From Humulus lupulus (lineage: Eukaryota > Streptophyta > Magnoliopsida > Rosales > Cannabaceae): 64,000 nucleotides of DNA. Shown one piece after another: positions 31,581 through 41,103 of this stretch (the stretch's first letter is position 1; every line of letters begins with the position of its first letter). The stretch is taken from positions 40,260,607 through 40,324,606 of the forward strand of contig NC_084802.1 in NCBI RefSeq assembly GCF_963169125.1. Direction: 5' to 3'. The position numbers were made by a program, and so were the translations under genes. Below the pieces are notes generated by a model, which ran no database searches, was not told where the DNA came from, and saw only the letters and a program-made list of their open reading frames with translations.

Positions 31581-32100
31581 ACCCTATAAAACATAGCAAA
31601 AGAACACACAATATTATATAGAAAAAATACAAATATTAATAAATTAAGCCACAATCAGCAATCCATAAAAAAACGTGTTAATTAACCATAGAAACTACAA
31701 AAGCAACCCAAACAACTTCTTAAGCAAAACACATCAACCTATTAAGCACACAAAGAACAACCAATTAAGCAATCGTTAAAACTGTTAATCAACCCATAAT
31801 ATGCATTAACAACATATAAAACTAATAAAGCAACCCTGTAAAATTCAAACGTCATAGAAAAGCAACACACACAACAACTAATTAAGCAACACAAACATCA
31901 ACCATTTAAGCAACCCTTGAAAGAATACAACAATCCTACCTAGCAACCCTTTCTAGCAACAAATAAAGCAACCCTATAAACTTTGAATCAACCCTATAAA
32001 CAATACGTAAATAAGTATCTCTCAGGCGCATTACAATCAGTTCAGCAACTCCTCTATCTCCATTCACCATTCGCTTTCAGTGTCTTATTATACTAGACTA
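31581..32100 (-). repeat. Inverted GTTGCTT-rich arm of the MULE region
   Basis: On the plus strand AAGCAACC or GCAACCC words recur at roughly 20-60 bp spacing (31700, 31740, 31832, 31887, 31911, 31942, 31967). These are complements of the GGTTGCTT words left of the transposase fragment. Unlike the left arm there is no regular period. Confidence 0.55.
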
Positions 32101-32679
32101 TGAGACTATATATACAACTCAATTAATAATTTCTCGACCTTCAATTTTTTTTCTTTTTTTATATATTACTTACATCTAACTTTTTCTTTTGTACTTTTTT
32201 ATTGATTGTTTTTGTTGCACCCAAAATTTGAGCTATATTCTCACATCTTACAATTATATTTATAATTCAAGAAAAAATTCTAGTTAATATAAGCTTGAGA
32301 GTTTGGTGAGAGCAGTATCAGGTTTGGGATGCGATCATGACGACTAATTCATATTATTCTCGAGTAAAAATGAGTATGTTAAGAAATTATTTTCTTTCAA
32401 CTTATGGTTACATTTTTCTAGATTTTTTTTTCATATTCTAAAGAGTTCATATAAATAATACTAATTTAAAATTATAAATATAAAAATTAAAACAAAAAAT
32501 ATATAAAACTTGTTTAAATAAGAGTTTTTTTTCCTACAAAATTATGAAAACAATATAAAATAAAATTATTGAAATCAACAAAAAAATAAATTATAGAATG
32601 TTAAAAAAATAGTGAGGAAGAGTGTTAGAAATGATATATTTTAATTATTAGTGTGCCTATATATATAATGTCATATTAT
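32101..32679. other. AT-rich spacer up to the intact gypsy element
   Basis: No gene or repeat structure recognised. The last five bases, ATTAT, are the target duplication of the gypsy element. Confidence 0.6.
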
Positions 32680-33568
32680 TGTTATCCAGATTTCCGGATA
32701 GCGTTTTGATTGATGACTTCGGGGAAGCAGAATTATCAATGTCTTTCACGGTAGGTGACCAGAGCTCGCGGATGGACAGAAAGGCTTCGCCTCCCCTGTT
32801 TGATATCCGGATTACTCTTCCAAGCAAGCACAACACGGAAACTCGTTGACTCTCCCGGACTCCCGAAGGATACCCCTCGGGGAGGCCCCTTCCAGGAGAG
32901 GCCCTTCGAGTGGTCTCCGCGGAAACAGTTCCGTGCCTCGCACAGAACAAAACCGAACTGTCGAGTCCGGGAGAAGGAATATTTGGAATGATATCCGTCT
33001 GACACAGGATCCCGCCTGACACGCCCGTCAGGACAAAGCCGCACACATCCCAGCACGCCTAAAGGTACCTTTTCGCCTACTGTTCCGCTGACAACTTGGA
33101 AAAGACGGCTGACTTTGTGTGTTCCCCATACTTTCACGTAAATATACCCACATAGAGTCTTGTAGCCAGGCGACTACAGTAATTGTATCCCCTATTTATG
33201 GCTGGTGTAATTAAGACTCATGGACGTGAAGGAAAACCCTAATCCAAAACCCTAGCTATAAAGGCCTCTTCATTTTACAAGAAGAGGGGGGACCGAGAGA
33301 TCACATAGCAAAAACTCTACAAAAATCTCTCTAGCTTCATCTTCTTCAAGAGAACCCGAGAGAAACATTGGGAGTGTGTGAAGTTCTTATGCACCAGCCA
33401 TCTTATTGTAACCTTTTCCAAGTATAATAACATCGACTCGTGGACTAGGGCTTGTTAACGCCTGAACCGCGTAAAAACACTGTTTGTTTAGTTACATTTC
33501 AGTATTTCTACAGTTCTTATCTTTTTATTATTCTGTTAGTTATTCGTTTCCGAAAAACTCGGTAAACA
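32680..33568 (+). repeat. 5' LTR (889 bp)
   Basis: TGTTATCC...GGTAAACA. By hand comparison it differs from the 3' LTR at four substitutions (near 32737, 32978, 33027 and 33088) and has the same length. The TATA box is CTATAAAGG at about 33256. Short ORFs in it are not genes. Confidence 0.97.
33254..33264 (+). promoter_or_regulatory. TATA box of the gypsy 5' LTR
   Basis: AGCTATAAAGG, followed after about 30 bp by an AGAAGAGGGGGGACC segment, a likely start region for the genomic RNA. The same box recurs in the 3' LTR at about 46620. Confidence 0.65.
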
Positions 33569-33590
33569 TTTTGGTGCTTTCATTGAGAGC
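33569..33590 (+). other. Primer binding site
   Basis: TTTTGGTGCTTTCATTGAG directly follows the LTR end. TTTGGTGCTTTCATTGAGAG-type sites are common in plant Tat elements. The matching tRNA was not determined here. Confidence 0.7.
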
Positions 33591-33655
33591 TGTAGGAAGT
33601 TGTTAGTCAGCTCTTTTTCTGCGTACGTTTTTTGTATTCACTTCGTACTAAAGAG

Positions 33656-35119
33656 ATGGTGACTACGCGAAAATCCGCTGTTGACAAAAATGCTACGGTC
33701 AACCCCGATACCGTGATGGAAGATGTGGTGCAAAGCGAACCCTTAGACTACCGAGGTGAAAACCCGACATCCCGCCAGGATCAGGTCAGTACCGAAGATA
33801 CAACATACTTAGAAGACGAAGAAGAGTATGTCCAAGACGGTTATTACAAGGACGGCTGCTACTATGAGAAGGACCCAAAACTGGTCCAAGTAGCCGAAGA
33901 ACTGGTGGCCACTAAGGCCAAGCTTGCTGAGCAGGAGCGCGTCTCCGAAACAATGCAACGCATGATGGAACGCCTCCAAAGTAAGTTCGGAGATCTAGGC
34001 GACTCGGATGAGGATACCTCTGTTCGAGGTGGTGCTGATGCCCCCATGTCGGATCCAGCCGCTGCTGGACCATCCAAAGCCGCCACTAACAAGGGCAAAG
34101 AAAAAGTTGGAGAACCTGTGTGCGCTGACGCCCCTGCACCTCCTACAGGCGTGAATCACCAGGCCGACTGCCCCCCCCCCCCCCGCGCGCAGAAGGTCTC
34201 TGGCGCTCCTAAGCCCAGACGCCCTTCAGCCCCAAGGGGGCACTCTGTGCCTAAAGGGCCCGGTGCTAAGGCACCCAGGCCTAGGGGAAGGAACAACCGC
34301 CCCAGTGATTCCGTCAATCAGGACGGTCGGGCTGCGAACTCGCACTCCGAAGATAGCTGGTCCACGGTGGACCTAAGAAGAAGGTTGGAGGCCAAGTATG
34401 AGAAGGCCAAAGGGGAAAAAGCCCGGCCTCGCGGAGATGACCTCCGAAATCATATTAATGACAAGCTCCGGGGACGTGACCTCCCGGAAAGTGATACGAA
34501 GAGGCTCGAGGAACAGATTGCTGCCTTGACCAAGCTGGTCCGGAAGCAAAGTGGGGCCCTGTCAGATTCTGAGGAGGAAGACCCGGAACCATGTATTAGG
34601 AGGATCGCGGAAACGTCCCTCCCGGATAACTTCAAAATGCCTCACATAGAATTATATGATGGGAGGACAGACCCGCGTACCCACCTAGCTAAATACAATA
34701 AAATGATGCAAGTGGCGCGCGTCAGTGAGGACGCCAAATGCATGTGCTTCTCACTCACCCTTACCAAGTCCGCGGAGGACTGGTGGAAAAGATTAGCTCC
34801 CGGATCAATCCACAGTTGGAAGGAGCTACAGTCCGCGTTTAGGAGGCAGTTTATTGCCGCCCGCGACCACGACATGGAGGTTGGTTCCTTAACCAACATC
34901 AAGCAGCAACCCACTGAGAACCTCAAAGCTTTCATTCAGAGAATGATGGAAGCTGCTGCAAAAACCAAGGTCAGCGATGACATGAAGCTGATCGCCCTTC
35001 AATCGGGCCTTACTGTCGGCTCCCTGCTATGGGGGGAAATGCAAAGGAGACGGGCAGAAACCCTGTCCGAATTCATGTCAAAAGCTCAGGGAATCATCAA
35101 CCTTGAGGATGCCTACTAG
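33656..35119 (+). CDS. Gag polyprotein of the Tat element, ending at an amber codon
   Basis: The frame is open from 33632, but the first ATG is at 33656 in a good context (GAGATGG), giving 487 residues: [12 protein letters not shown]. An acidic N-terminal third is followed by a coiled-coil-like stretch ([20 protein letters not shown]), a Pro/Ala/Lys/Arg-rich disordered middle (about residues 140-270, including a run of 14 C bases at 34171-34184 coding for prolines) and the retrotransposon gag domain (about 322-450: [35 protein letters not shown]). It forms the virus-like particle. The stop is TAG at 35117-35119; pol continues in the same frame, so the normal product may be a readthrough fusion or the TAG a recent mutation. 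Confidence 0.93.
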   Translation: MVTTRKSAVDKNATVNPDTVMEDVVQSEPLDYRGENPTSRQDQVSTEDTTYLEDEEEYVQDGYYKDGCYYEKDPKLVQVAEELVATKAKLAEQERVSETMQRMMERLQSKFGDLGDSDEDTSVRGGADAPMSDPAAAGPSKAATNKGKEKVGEPVCADAPAPPTGVNHQADCPPPPRAQKVSGAPKPRRPSAPRGHSVPKGPGAKAPRPRGRNNRPSDSVNQDGRAANSHSEDSWSTVDLRRRLEAKYEKAKGEKARPRGDDLRNHINDKLRGRDLPESDTKRLEEQIAALTKLVRKQSGALSDSEEEDPEPCIRRIAETSLPDNFKMPHIELYDGRTDPRTHLAKYNKMMQVARVSEDAKCMCFSLTLTKSAEDWWKRLAPGSIHSWKELQSAFRRQFIAARDHDMEVGSLTNIKQQPTENLKAFIQRMMEAAAKTKVSDDMKLIALQSGLTVGSLLWGEMQRRRAETLSEFMSKAQGIINLEDAY

Positions 35120-38100
35120 CAAGCCTTTGGAGTTCCCCCGGCTCCAACCCCTTCCGTGACTGCGCCGAGCTTTGCTTCGCAAGCTCCCGCACCAGCCCTC
35201 ACGCTTCCAGGAGCCCGATTCACTCCGAGTGTGTATGGGCCTTCCGCGTCTGCTCAGACGCCGGGTCAAACCCATTTCTCTGGGTATGGAGCAGTACAAA
35301 CCGGATGTAGTATCGCTCCTAGCATGCCGCAGCCGCAAGCGGATGCCCCAGAACAAAGTTTGAGCCAATCGCGGAGCAAACGAAGCGGAAGAAACTCCAA
35401 CCGGGGAGACCATTCAAAGAAACCCCGAAAGGACTATGAGCCCAAGTTCACGGAATATACCAGTTTGATAGACTCGCGAGAGAATGTCTATCGGGCGACC
35501 TGTAATATGGTCAACTACAGGAAGCCCCCGAAAGTGTCTCACGGAGGAAGGCGTCCGCGAGACTCCAATAAGAGGTGTGAGTTCCACGGAGACGTGGGGC
35601 ACACCACGAATGAGTGCCTTCAGCTGAAGGATGAGATTGAGTCCCTGGCAAGAGCGGGACACCTCGGTCAGTGGGTGAGAATACCCATAATCTATCCCGG
35701 ACAGGGGGTAGTTCACGGAGCTGCATATTCCCCGGGACAGAGGGGGGCCGCTAGCGCTCCTGGAGCCGGTCACCCCCAAGCTCCCGGGTCTCAGTTCCCA
35801 GCACTTCCTCCTCCACCTGCTCCGGCGCCCATTGCCTTGTTGGCTCCAGGACCAGGCAACCCATATCCGCCCGGCTTTGCTCCGCCACCCGTTGACGGAC
35901 ACGTCGCCACCATTTCCGGAGGACCACACCTTGCCGGAAGCACCCGCAACTCCCAGAAGAGGTACTTGAGGGAGTTAGAGCACGCCGAGGAGATGTGCGC
36001 CTTGGTCCAATCACCTGCTCAACGTCCCCGAATGATGGATCTTCCCATCACCTTCACGGAGGACGATGCTCGACATGTGCACTTCCCCCACAACGATCCC
36101 CTCGTGGTGGAAGCCCAGATTGCCAATAAGAAGGTCTCACGGATCTTGATCGATAACGGAAGCTCCGTGAACATCCTCTTCAAAGCGGCCTTCCACGCGA
36201 TCAGATTGACCGAGACGGACCTGGCCCCATGCCCCATCCAGCTTCAAGGTTTCAATGGGGACGCACTCATGCCATTAGGCAAAATTCAACTTCCGGTCAC
36301 CCTCAGAGGAGAAAGCGACGCTTGTGCCTTCAAGCATAGCACATTCGTGGTGGTCGACTGCCCCACGGCGTATAATGCCATCTTAGGCCGACCGGTCCTG
36401 ATCGATTGTGGGGCCATAACCTCGATACGTCACTTATGCTTGAAGTTTCCCTGCGACGATGGGCGTATTGGCACCCTCCGAGGAGACCAGAGAAGTGCAC
36501 GGAGCTGTTATAACGTCTCCGTCCGAGCCGTCTACACGGTCCGAGAGACGTTTGCTGCCATTCCTTTGGCGGAAGTATTGCCAGAAACTAGGGATGCTCA
36601 GGAGGCATACTTTGACGAACTCGACCCAAGAGTGGGAATCGAGAAAGAAATAGAGCCGATGGAGGAAGTCGAAGAGGTGATCCTCAATCCGGGAGAACCC
36701 ACCAAGGTCATTCAGGTGGGGAAAAACCTGCCGTCGGCCGTTCGAGATAAGATCGTGGCCACTGTGAAGGATAATCAGGATATCCTGGCATGGTGCCACG
36801 CTGATATGACGGGGATTAATCCCATTGTTGCGTGCCACGCACTCAACATAGACCCAGCTGCAACTCCAATTCGCCAAAAGAGGAGGCCGCTGGACCCAGT
36901 GAAAGCCGAAGCCGTCAAAGCTGAAGTGGACAAATTGATGTCCATAGGCTTTCTCCAGGAGTCGCACTATCCCGTGTGGTTGGCCAACCCAGTTCTGGTC
37001 CCGAAACCCAATGGGTCCTGGAGAATGTGCATTGACTTCACGGACCTAAACAGGGCCTGCCCGAAAGATTGTTTCCCTCTCCCGCGAATCGATCAGATGG
37101 TGGACGCTACTTCCAGGTACGAACTCTTATCCTTCATGGATGCGTACTCCGGATACAACCAGATCAAGATGCATGTCGCAGACCAGGAACACACCAGCTT
37201 CCTCACGGATAAGGGTGTCTACTGTTACGTGGTCATGCCTTTCGGTTTGAAGAATGCTGGGGCGACTTACCAGCGTCTGGTAAACAGAATGTTCAAGGAC
37301 CAACTGGGGAGGAACATGGAGGTGTACGTGGACGACATGTTGGTAAAGTCCAAGACCTCCGGGGACCACAGTAACGACCTTGAGGAAGCTTTCGCCGTGA
37401 TCCGAAAGTACGGGATGAAACTAAATCCAAAGAAATGTACTTTCGGGGTCTCGTCTGGGAAGTTCCTCGGTTTTATTGTCAGCTCCCGCGGAGTGGAAGC
37501 CAACCCTGAGAAAATAAAGGCGTTCATAGATATGCCTTCCCCCCGGAAGCATAAGGATGTCCAGAGCGTTACCGGAAGGATAGCTGCTCTCAGCCGCTTC
37601 GTATCCAAGGCCACCGACAAGTGTATCCCCTTCTTCAATGTTCTGCGAGGGAACAAGAAGTTCGAGTGGACCCCCGAATGCGAAGCGGCCTTCCAACACC
37701 TCAAAGAACATTTAACCCGAGCCCCCATTCTGTCCAAACCGGTCGAAGGAGAGGTGTTGTTCTTATACCTAGCTGTGACTGAGCACGCAGTAAGTGCCGC
37801 TCTCGTCCGGGAAGATGGCCGTATCCAGCTCCCTGTGTATTACGTAAGCAAGAGGTTATTGGACGCCGAGTCCAGATATTCGATGATCGAGAAACTCTCC
37901 CTCTGCTTGCTGATCGCTTCACGGAAGCTGAGGCCATATTTCCAGGCACACACCATCAAAGTACTCACCAACCACCCTCTTCGACAAATCCTGCAGAAGC
38001 CCGAGTCTTCTGGCAGATTGCTTAAGTGGGCCATGGAACTAAGCCAGTTCGACGTCCACTACCAACCGCGTGTTTCCATAAAAGGTCAAGCTCTCGCGGA

Positions 38101-39877
38101 CTTTATTGTGGAGTGCTCGGGAATGAATGACCTCCCAGAAGATCCTGTCCCGGAACTTCCCACCTGGAAGGTCTACGTAGACGGAGCCTCAAATGAAAAA
38201 GGAGCTGGAGCGGGGGTCATCCTAATATCTCCCCAAGGGCATCAGCTCCAGAGCGCCATCCGTTTCGCATTCCCAGCATCCAACAACGAGGCAGAACACG
38301 AAGCCATGTTAGCTGGGTTACGACTGGCCAGAGAAGTCGGAGCCCAAAAAATCGAAGTGTACAACGACTCCCTACTTGTGGTAAACCAAATATCCGGGGA
38401 ATACCAGACGAAAGGCGAAAGGATGGCTGCCTACGTGTCTCTCTCCCGCGACCTACTGCAGCATTTCAAAGGCTACCAAATCCGCCAGGTCCCCCGGGAC
38501 CAGAACTCACTCGCGGACACGCTGGCCAAGCTTGCAACGGACCCGGAGATTGAACAGTATGGCTTAGTCCCCATCGGGCACTTAGAAGCCCCCAGTACTG
38601 AGACGCGAAGGATAAATGCCATCATCGACCATTCCCACTCCTGGATAGGACCCATCCTCAGATTTCTCACCACCGGAGAACTCCCCACTGATAAAGCTGA
38701 CGCAAGGAAGCTCCAGTATCAAGCCCCCCGATACGTGGTTATGGATGGAAAGCTTTACCGCAGGGGGTTGTCCATACCCTTCCTTAGGTGTGTTTCCGGA
38801 ACCGAAGTTAGCACCATCATCCATGAGATTCACGGAGGCTTCTGTGGCGATCATACCTCCGGGCTCAGCCTCTCCAAAAAAATCCTTCGACAAGGATACT
38901 TCTGGCCCACCATGAAGAAGGATTGTGTGGATTATGTCAGGAAGTGTGAGCAGTGCCAGAGGTACGCCAAGGTTCCGCGAGCGCCGCCTACGGAAATTAC
39001 CCTAATGACCAGCCCCTGGCCGTTCGCCGTTTGGGGCATTGACCTAGTAGGTTCCCTCCCCACTGGAAAGGGTGGAGTGAAGTACGCCATAGTCGCGGTA
39101 GACTACTTCACCAAATGGGCTGAAGCTGAACCTATGAACACGGTCACATCTAAAAAAGCACTGGATTTTGTCATCAGGAATATAGTGTGTCGTTTTGGGC
39201 TTCCACGGAAAATTGTGTCCGACAACGGAAAGCAGTTTGACAGTGAACACTTCACGAACTTCTGTGCTTCGCATGGAATTATCAAAAGCTTTTCCGCAGT
39301 CGCCAGACCCCAGGCTAATGGACAAGTGGAAGCTGTAAACAAAATATTAAAGACCACGTTGAAGAAAAAACTCCAAGCCTGCAAGGCTCACTGGCCGGAA
39401 GAACTTCCGCGAGTACTTTGGGCCTATCGCACAACAGAGAGAACTTCGACGGGGCACACGCCTTATTCCATGACCTTCGGTTGCGAGGCCGTCATCCCAG
39501 TAGAAGCTATGATCCCCTCTCACAGGCAAGACACCTACGATCCTACCCGGAACCATGCCCTCCTCCAGGAGTCCTTAGACATGATCGAAGAGCTCCGGGA
39601 GCAGTCGCAGGTCCAACTAAAAATGTACCAAGGCAAGATAGCCCGACACTTTAACATGAGAGTCCAGAGCCGTACATTCGAAGTTGGGGATCTTGTCCTA
39701 CGGAGAGTATTTCCTGCTACGCAGGATCCGGGAGTAGGAGTCCTCGGACCCAACTGGGAAGGCCCCTACGAAGTCCAAGAAAAAGTGGGCCATGGGACGT
39801 ATCACTTAAAGAGACTCGACGGATCTAAAGTCCCGCACGCCTGGAACGCGGAGCACCTCCGCCGTTACTACCAGTAG
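35120..39877 (+). CDS. Pol polyprotein: CHHC finger, protease, RT, two RNase H domains, integrase
   Basis: Open from 35120 in the gag frame with no internal ATG start of its own kind; the first GTG is at 35156 and positions below count from it. CHHC finger CEFHGDVGHTTNEC about 140-153; aspartic protease LIDNGSSVNILF about 330-341; reverse transcriptase about 600-790 with YVDDMLVKS at about 724; gypsy RNase H about 860-950 (VYYVSKRLLDAESRY); archaeal-type RNase H about 1000-1130 (YVDGASNEKGAGAG, NNEAEHEA, YNDSLLVV, LADTLAKLA) with its acidic residues present; integrase with HHCC about 1222-1265 (HGGFCGDH, CEQCQ) and DDE residues in WGIDLVG, SDNGKQF and QVEAVNK (about 1294, 1356, 1391). There is no chromodomain at the C-terminus. 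The polyprotein is uninterrupted and looks functional, apart from how it is translated past the gag amber codon. Confidence 0.95.
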   Translation, partial: QAFGVPPAPTPSVTAPSFASQAPAPALTLPGARFTPSVYGPSASAQTPGQTHFSGYGAVQTGCSIAPSMPQPQADAPEQSLSQSRSKRSGRNSNRGDHSKKPRKDYEPKFTEYTSLIDSRENVYRATCNMVNYRKPPKVSHGGRRPRDSNKRCEFHGDVGHTTNECLQLKDEIESLARAGHLGQWVRIPIIYPGQGVVHGAAYSPGQRGAASAPGAGHPQAPGSQFPALPPPPAPAPIALLAPGPGNPYPPGFAPPPVDGHVATISGGPHLAGSTRNSQKRYLRELEHAEEMCALVQSPAQRPRMMDLPITFTEDDARHVHFPHNDPLVVEAQIANKKVSRILIDNGSSVNILFKAAFHAIRLTETDLAPCPIQLQGFNGDALMPLGKIQLPVTLRGESDACAFKHSTFVVVDCPTAYNAILGRPVLIDCGAITSIRHLCLKFPCDDGRIGTLRGDQRSARSCYNVSVRAVYTVRETFAAIPLAEVLPETRDAQEAYFDELDPRVGIEKEIEPMEEVEEVILNPGEPTKVIQVGKNLPSAVRDKIVATVKDNQDILAWCHADMTGINPIVACHALNIDPAATPIRQKRRPLDPVKAEAVKAEVDKLMSIGFLQESHYPVWLANPVLVPKPNGSWRMCIDFTDLNRACPKDCFPLPRIDQMVDATSRYELLSFMDAYSGYNQIKMHVADQEHTSFLTDKGVYCYVVMPFGLKNAGATYQRLVNRMFKDQLGRNMEVYVDDMLVKSKTSGDHSNDLEEAFAVIRKYGMKLNPKKCTFGVSSGKFLGFIVSSRGVEANPEKIKAFIDMPSPRKHKDVQSVTGRIAALSRFVSKATDKCIPFFNVLRGNKKFEWTPECEAAFQHLKEHLTRAPILSKPVEGEVLFLYLAVTEHAVSAALVREDGRIQLPVYYVSKRLLDAESRYSMIEKLSLCLLIASRKLRPYFQAHTIKVLTNHPLRQILQKPESSGRLLKWAMELSQFDVHYQPRVSIKGQALADFIVECSGMNDLPEDPVPELPTWKVYVDGASNEKGAGAGVILISPQGHQLQSAIRFAFPASNNEAEHEAMLAGLRLAREVGAQKIEVYNDSLLVVNQISGEYQTKGERMAAYVSLSRDLLQHFKGYQIRQVPRDQNSLADTLAKLATDPEIEQYGLVPIGHLEAPSTETRRINAIIDHSHSWIGPILRFLTTGELPTDKADARKLQYQAPRYVVMDGKLYRRGLSIPFLRCVSGTEVSTIIHEIHGGFCGDHTSGLSLSKKILRQGYFWPTMKKDCVDYVRKCEQCQRYAKVPRAPPTEITLMTSPWPFAVWGIDLVGSLPTGKGGVKYAIVAVDYFTKWAEAEPMNTVTSKKALDFVIRNIVCRFGLPRKIVSDNGKQFDSEHFTNFCASHGIIKSFSAVARPQANGQVEAVNKILKTTLKKKLQACKAHWPEELPRVLWAYRTTERTSTGHTPYSMTFGCEAVIPVEAMIPSHRQDTYDPTRNHALLQESLDMIEELREQSQVQLKMYQGKIARHFNMRVQSRTFEVGDLVLRRVFPATQDPGVGVLGPNWEGPYEVQEKVGHGTYHLKRLDGSKVPHAWNAEHLRRYYQ

Positions 39878-41103
39878 GCCCCGGACCATCCAGTCGGAAG
39901 TCCTTGGTGAAAATAACAAAAGTGAAAAATGTGGAAATAATCCTCCCTGTTGTAAAACTAACGCCTAGCAGGCTATTTTAATGAAACACGGAGGGATTCA
40001 CTCCGCTTTTACTGCACTTTTTATCCCTATGTTCAAAGCTGCGTTTTAACAAGTGACCACGCGGTCCGGAGACGTCCGGACCCCACGCTCACTTGGGGGG
40101 TATACATGGCTAAGGCTTAGCCATACGCCCCTTGAACAAAACGTACACAGAACACCACTTATGTACTAGCATTGTGTTTGAAGTTTTTAAATTGTTTTGC
40201 TCTAATTGTTAAGCTTAGGTTTATTTGTTGCCATGAACATGCTTGCATTACGTGTCATATGTGCATTATGTGCTTAAGTGAAAATTGCCACGGAAATGCC
40301 TGCCATTATGTATCATGAGAATTATCTCTTGTGTAGCCCAGCGATGGACGGGACTGGGGGTTGAGGCACGTTCATAGAGCTACGCCAAAACACCCCCAAC
40401 TCCTTGACAAGTCCTTTGCAGAATTCTCCGCGAGCTCTGTAGAGCTTTGCTTCGCAAGCTCCAGCTCCGGGTCCCGCAAGGCAAAAGATGGCAAGATCCG
40501 CGAGCGCTGTAGAGCTTTGCCTCGCATGCTCCAGCTCCGGATCCCGCAAGGCAAAAGATGGCAAGACCCGCGAGCGCTCTAAAGCTTTGCTTCGCGCGGA
40601 TCTAGCCTCGCAGGGCTCCATGCCAGGTCCCTGAAGCCAGCCACCATGAGGTTCGCAACAACAGTTAGTTTTGCTTCGCAAAGATCTAACCTTAAGTCTA
40701 GCGACGCTCACCAAAAGAACTCCTGTTCCAAACAATGGAACGACTCACCTTAGCAATCCCAGCAAACAGTATAACTACAAGTCCCGGGATTGGCTATTTG
40801 CCTCAGGAAAGATAAAGTACGGTGAAAGGAGCCTGGCCGTTGGAACCAGGAAACCTTCGTAACCTAGAAACTACGTGGGGAAAGACATCATCCGTTAAAG
40901 CTTCAAGTGGGAAGTGCATAAGTTTTGGCCGTTGGAACCAAAACCCCATACGCCCCTACAACAGTTTCTACCGTATAAATGTCTACCCTAAGCGCAAAGA
41001 TAAATAAAGAACTCGGCAGAAAAGAAAGGAGAATGCTATGATTATGGCAAAAATGTCCGCAATGAAAAACTCAAAATGAAAAACAATTAAAGATAAAACC
41101 CCT
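39878..41103. other. Spacer between pol and the antisense ORF
   Basis: About 1.2 kb without a convincing ORF. It contains the 70-bp repeats (40428-40605) and two similar halves around CCGTTGGAACCA (40848 and 40931). The sense transcript would end in the LTR; the antisense transcript may terminate here. Confidence 0.6.
40428..40605 (+). repeat. 70-bp tandem repeat, 2.5 copies
   Basis: CCGCGAGC starts at 40428, 40498 and 40568. Units share GTAGAGCTTTGCTTCGCAAG or a close variant, and CCCGCAAGGCAAAAGATGG. Small tandem repeats at this place are common in Tat elements. Confidence 0.9.

Larger units (their letters stand above)
28500..32100. mobile_element. MULE-like region with transposase N-terminus, Ulp1/DUF1985 fragment and GTTGCT arrays
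   Basis: A plus-strand MULE transposase N-terminus (30869-31423) converges on a minus-strand DUF1985/Ulp1-like fragment (31350-31580). On the left are many GTTGCTG/GTTGCTT words in direct orientation (28800-30860); on the right the same words are in inverse orientation (AAGCAACC, 31680-31990), so the gene pair sits between inverted arrays. Plant MULEs that carry a Ulp1-like protease (KI-MULE or Kaonashi type) are known. TIR tips and TSD were not found, so the limits are approximate. Confidence 0.6.

Noticed and set aside
32657..33137. ORFs of 129-133 codons on the minus strand in both LTRs
   Set aside because: They lie wholly in the LTR, occur identically in both LTRs, and have no domain; open by chance in GC-rich U3.
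34165..34190. Frameshift in gag at the 14-base C run
   Set aside because: The frame continues on both sides without a break, so no lesion is supported, though a homopolymer this long is a place where assembly errors could hide.
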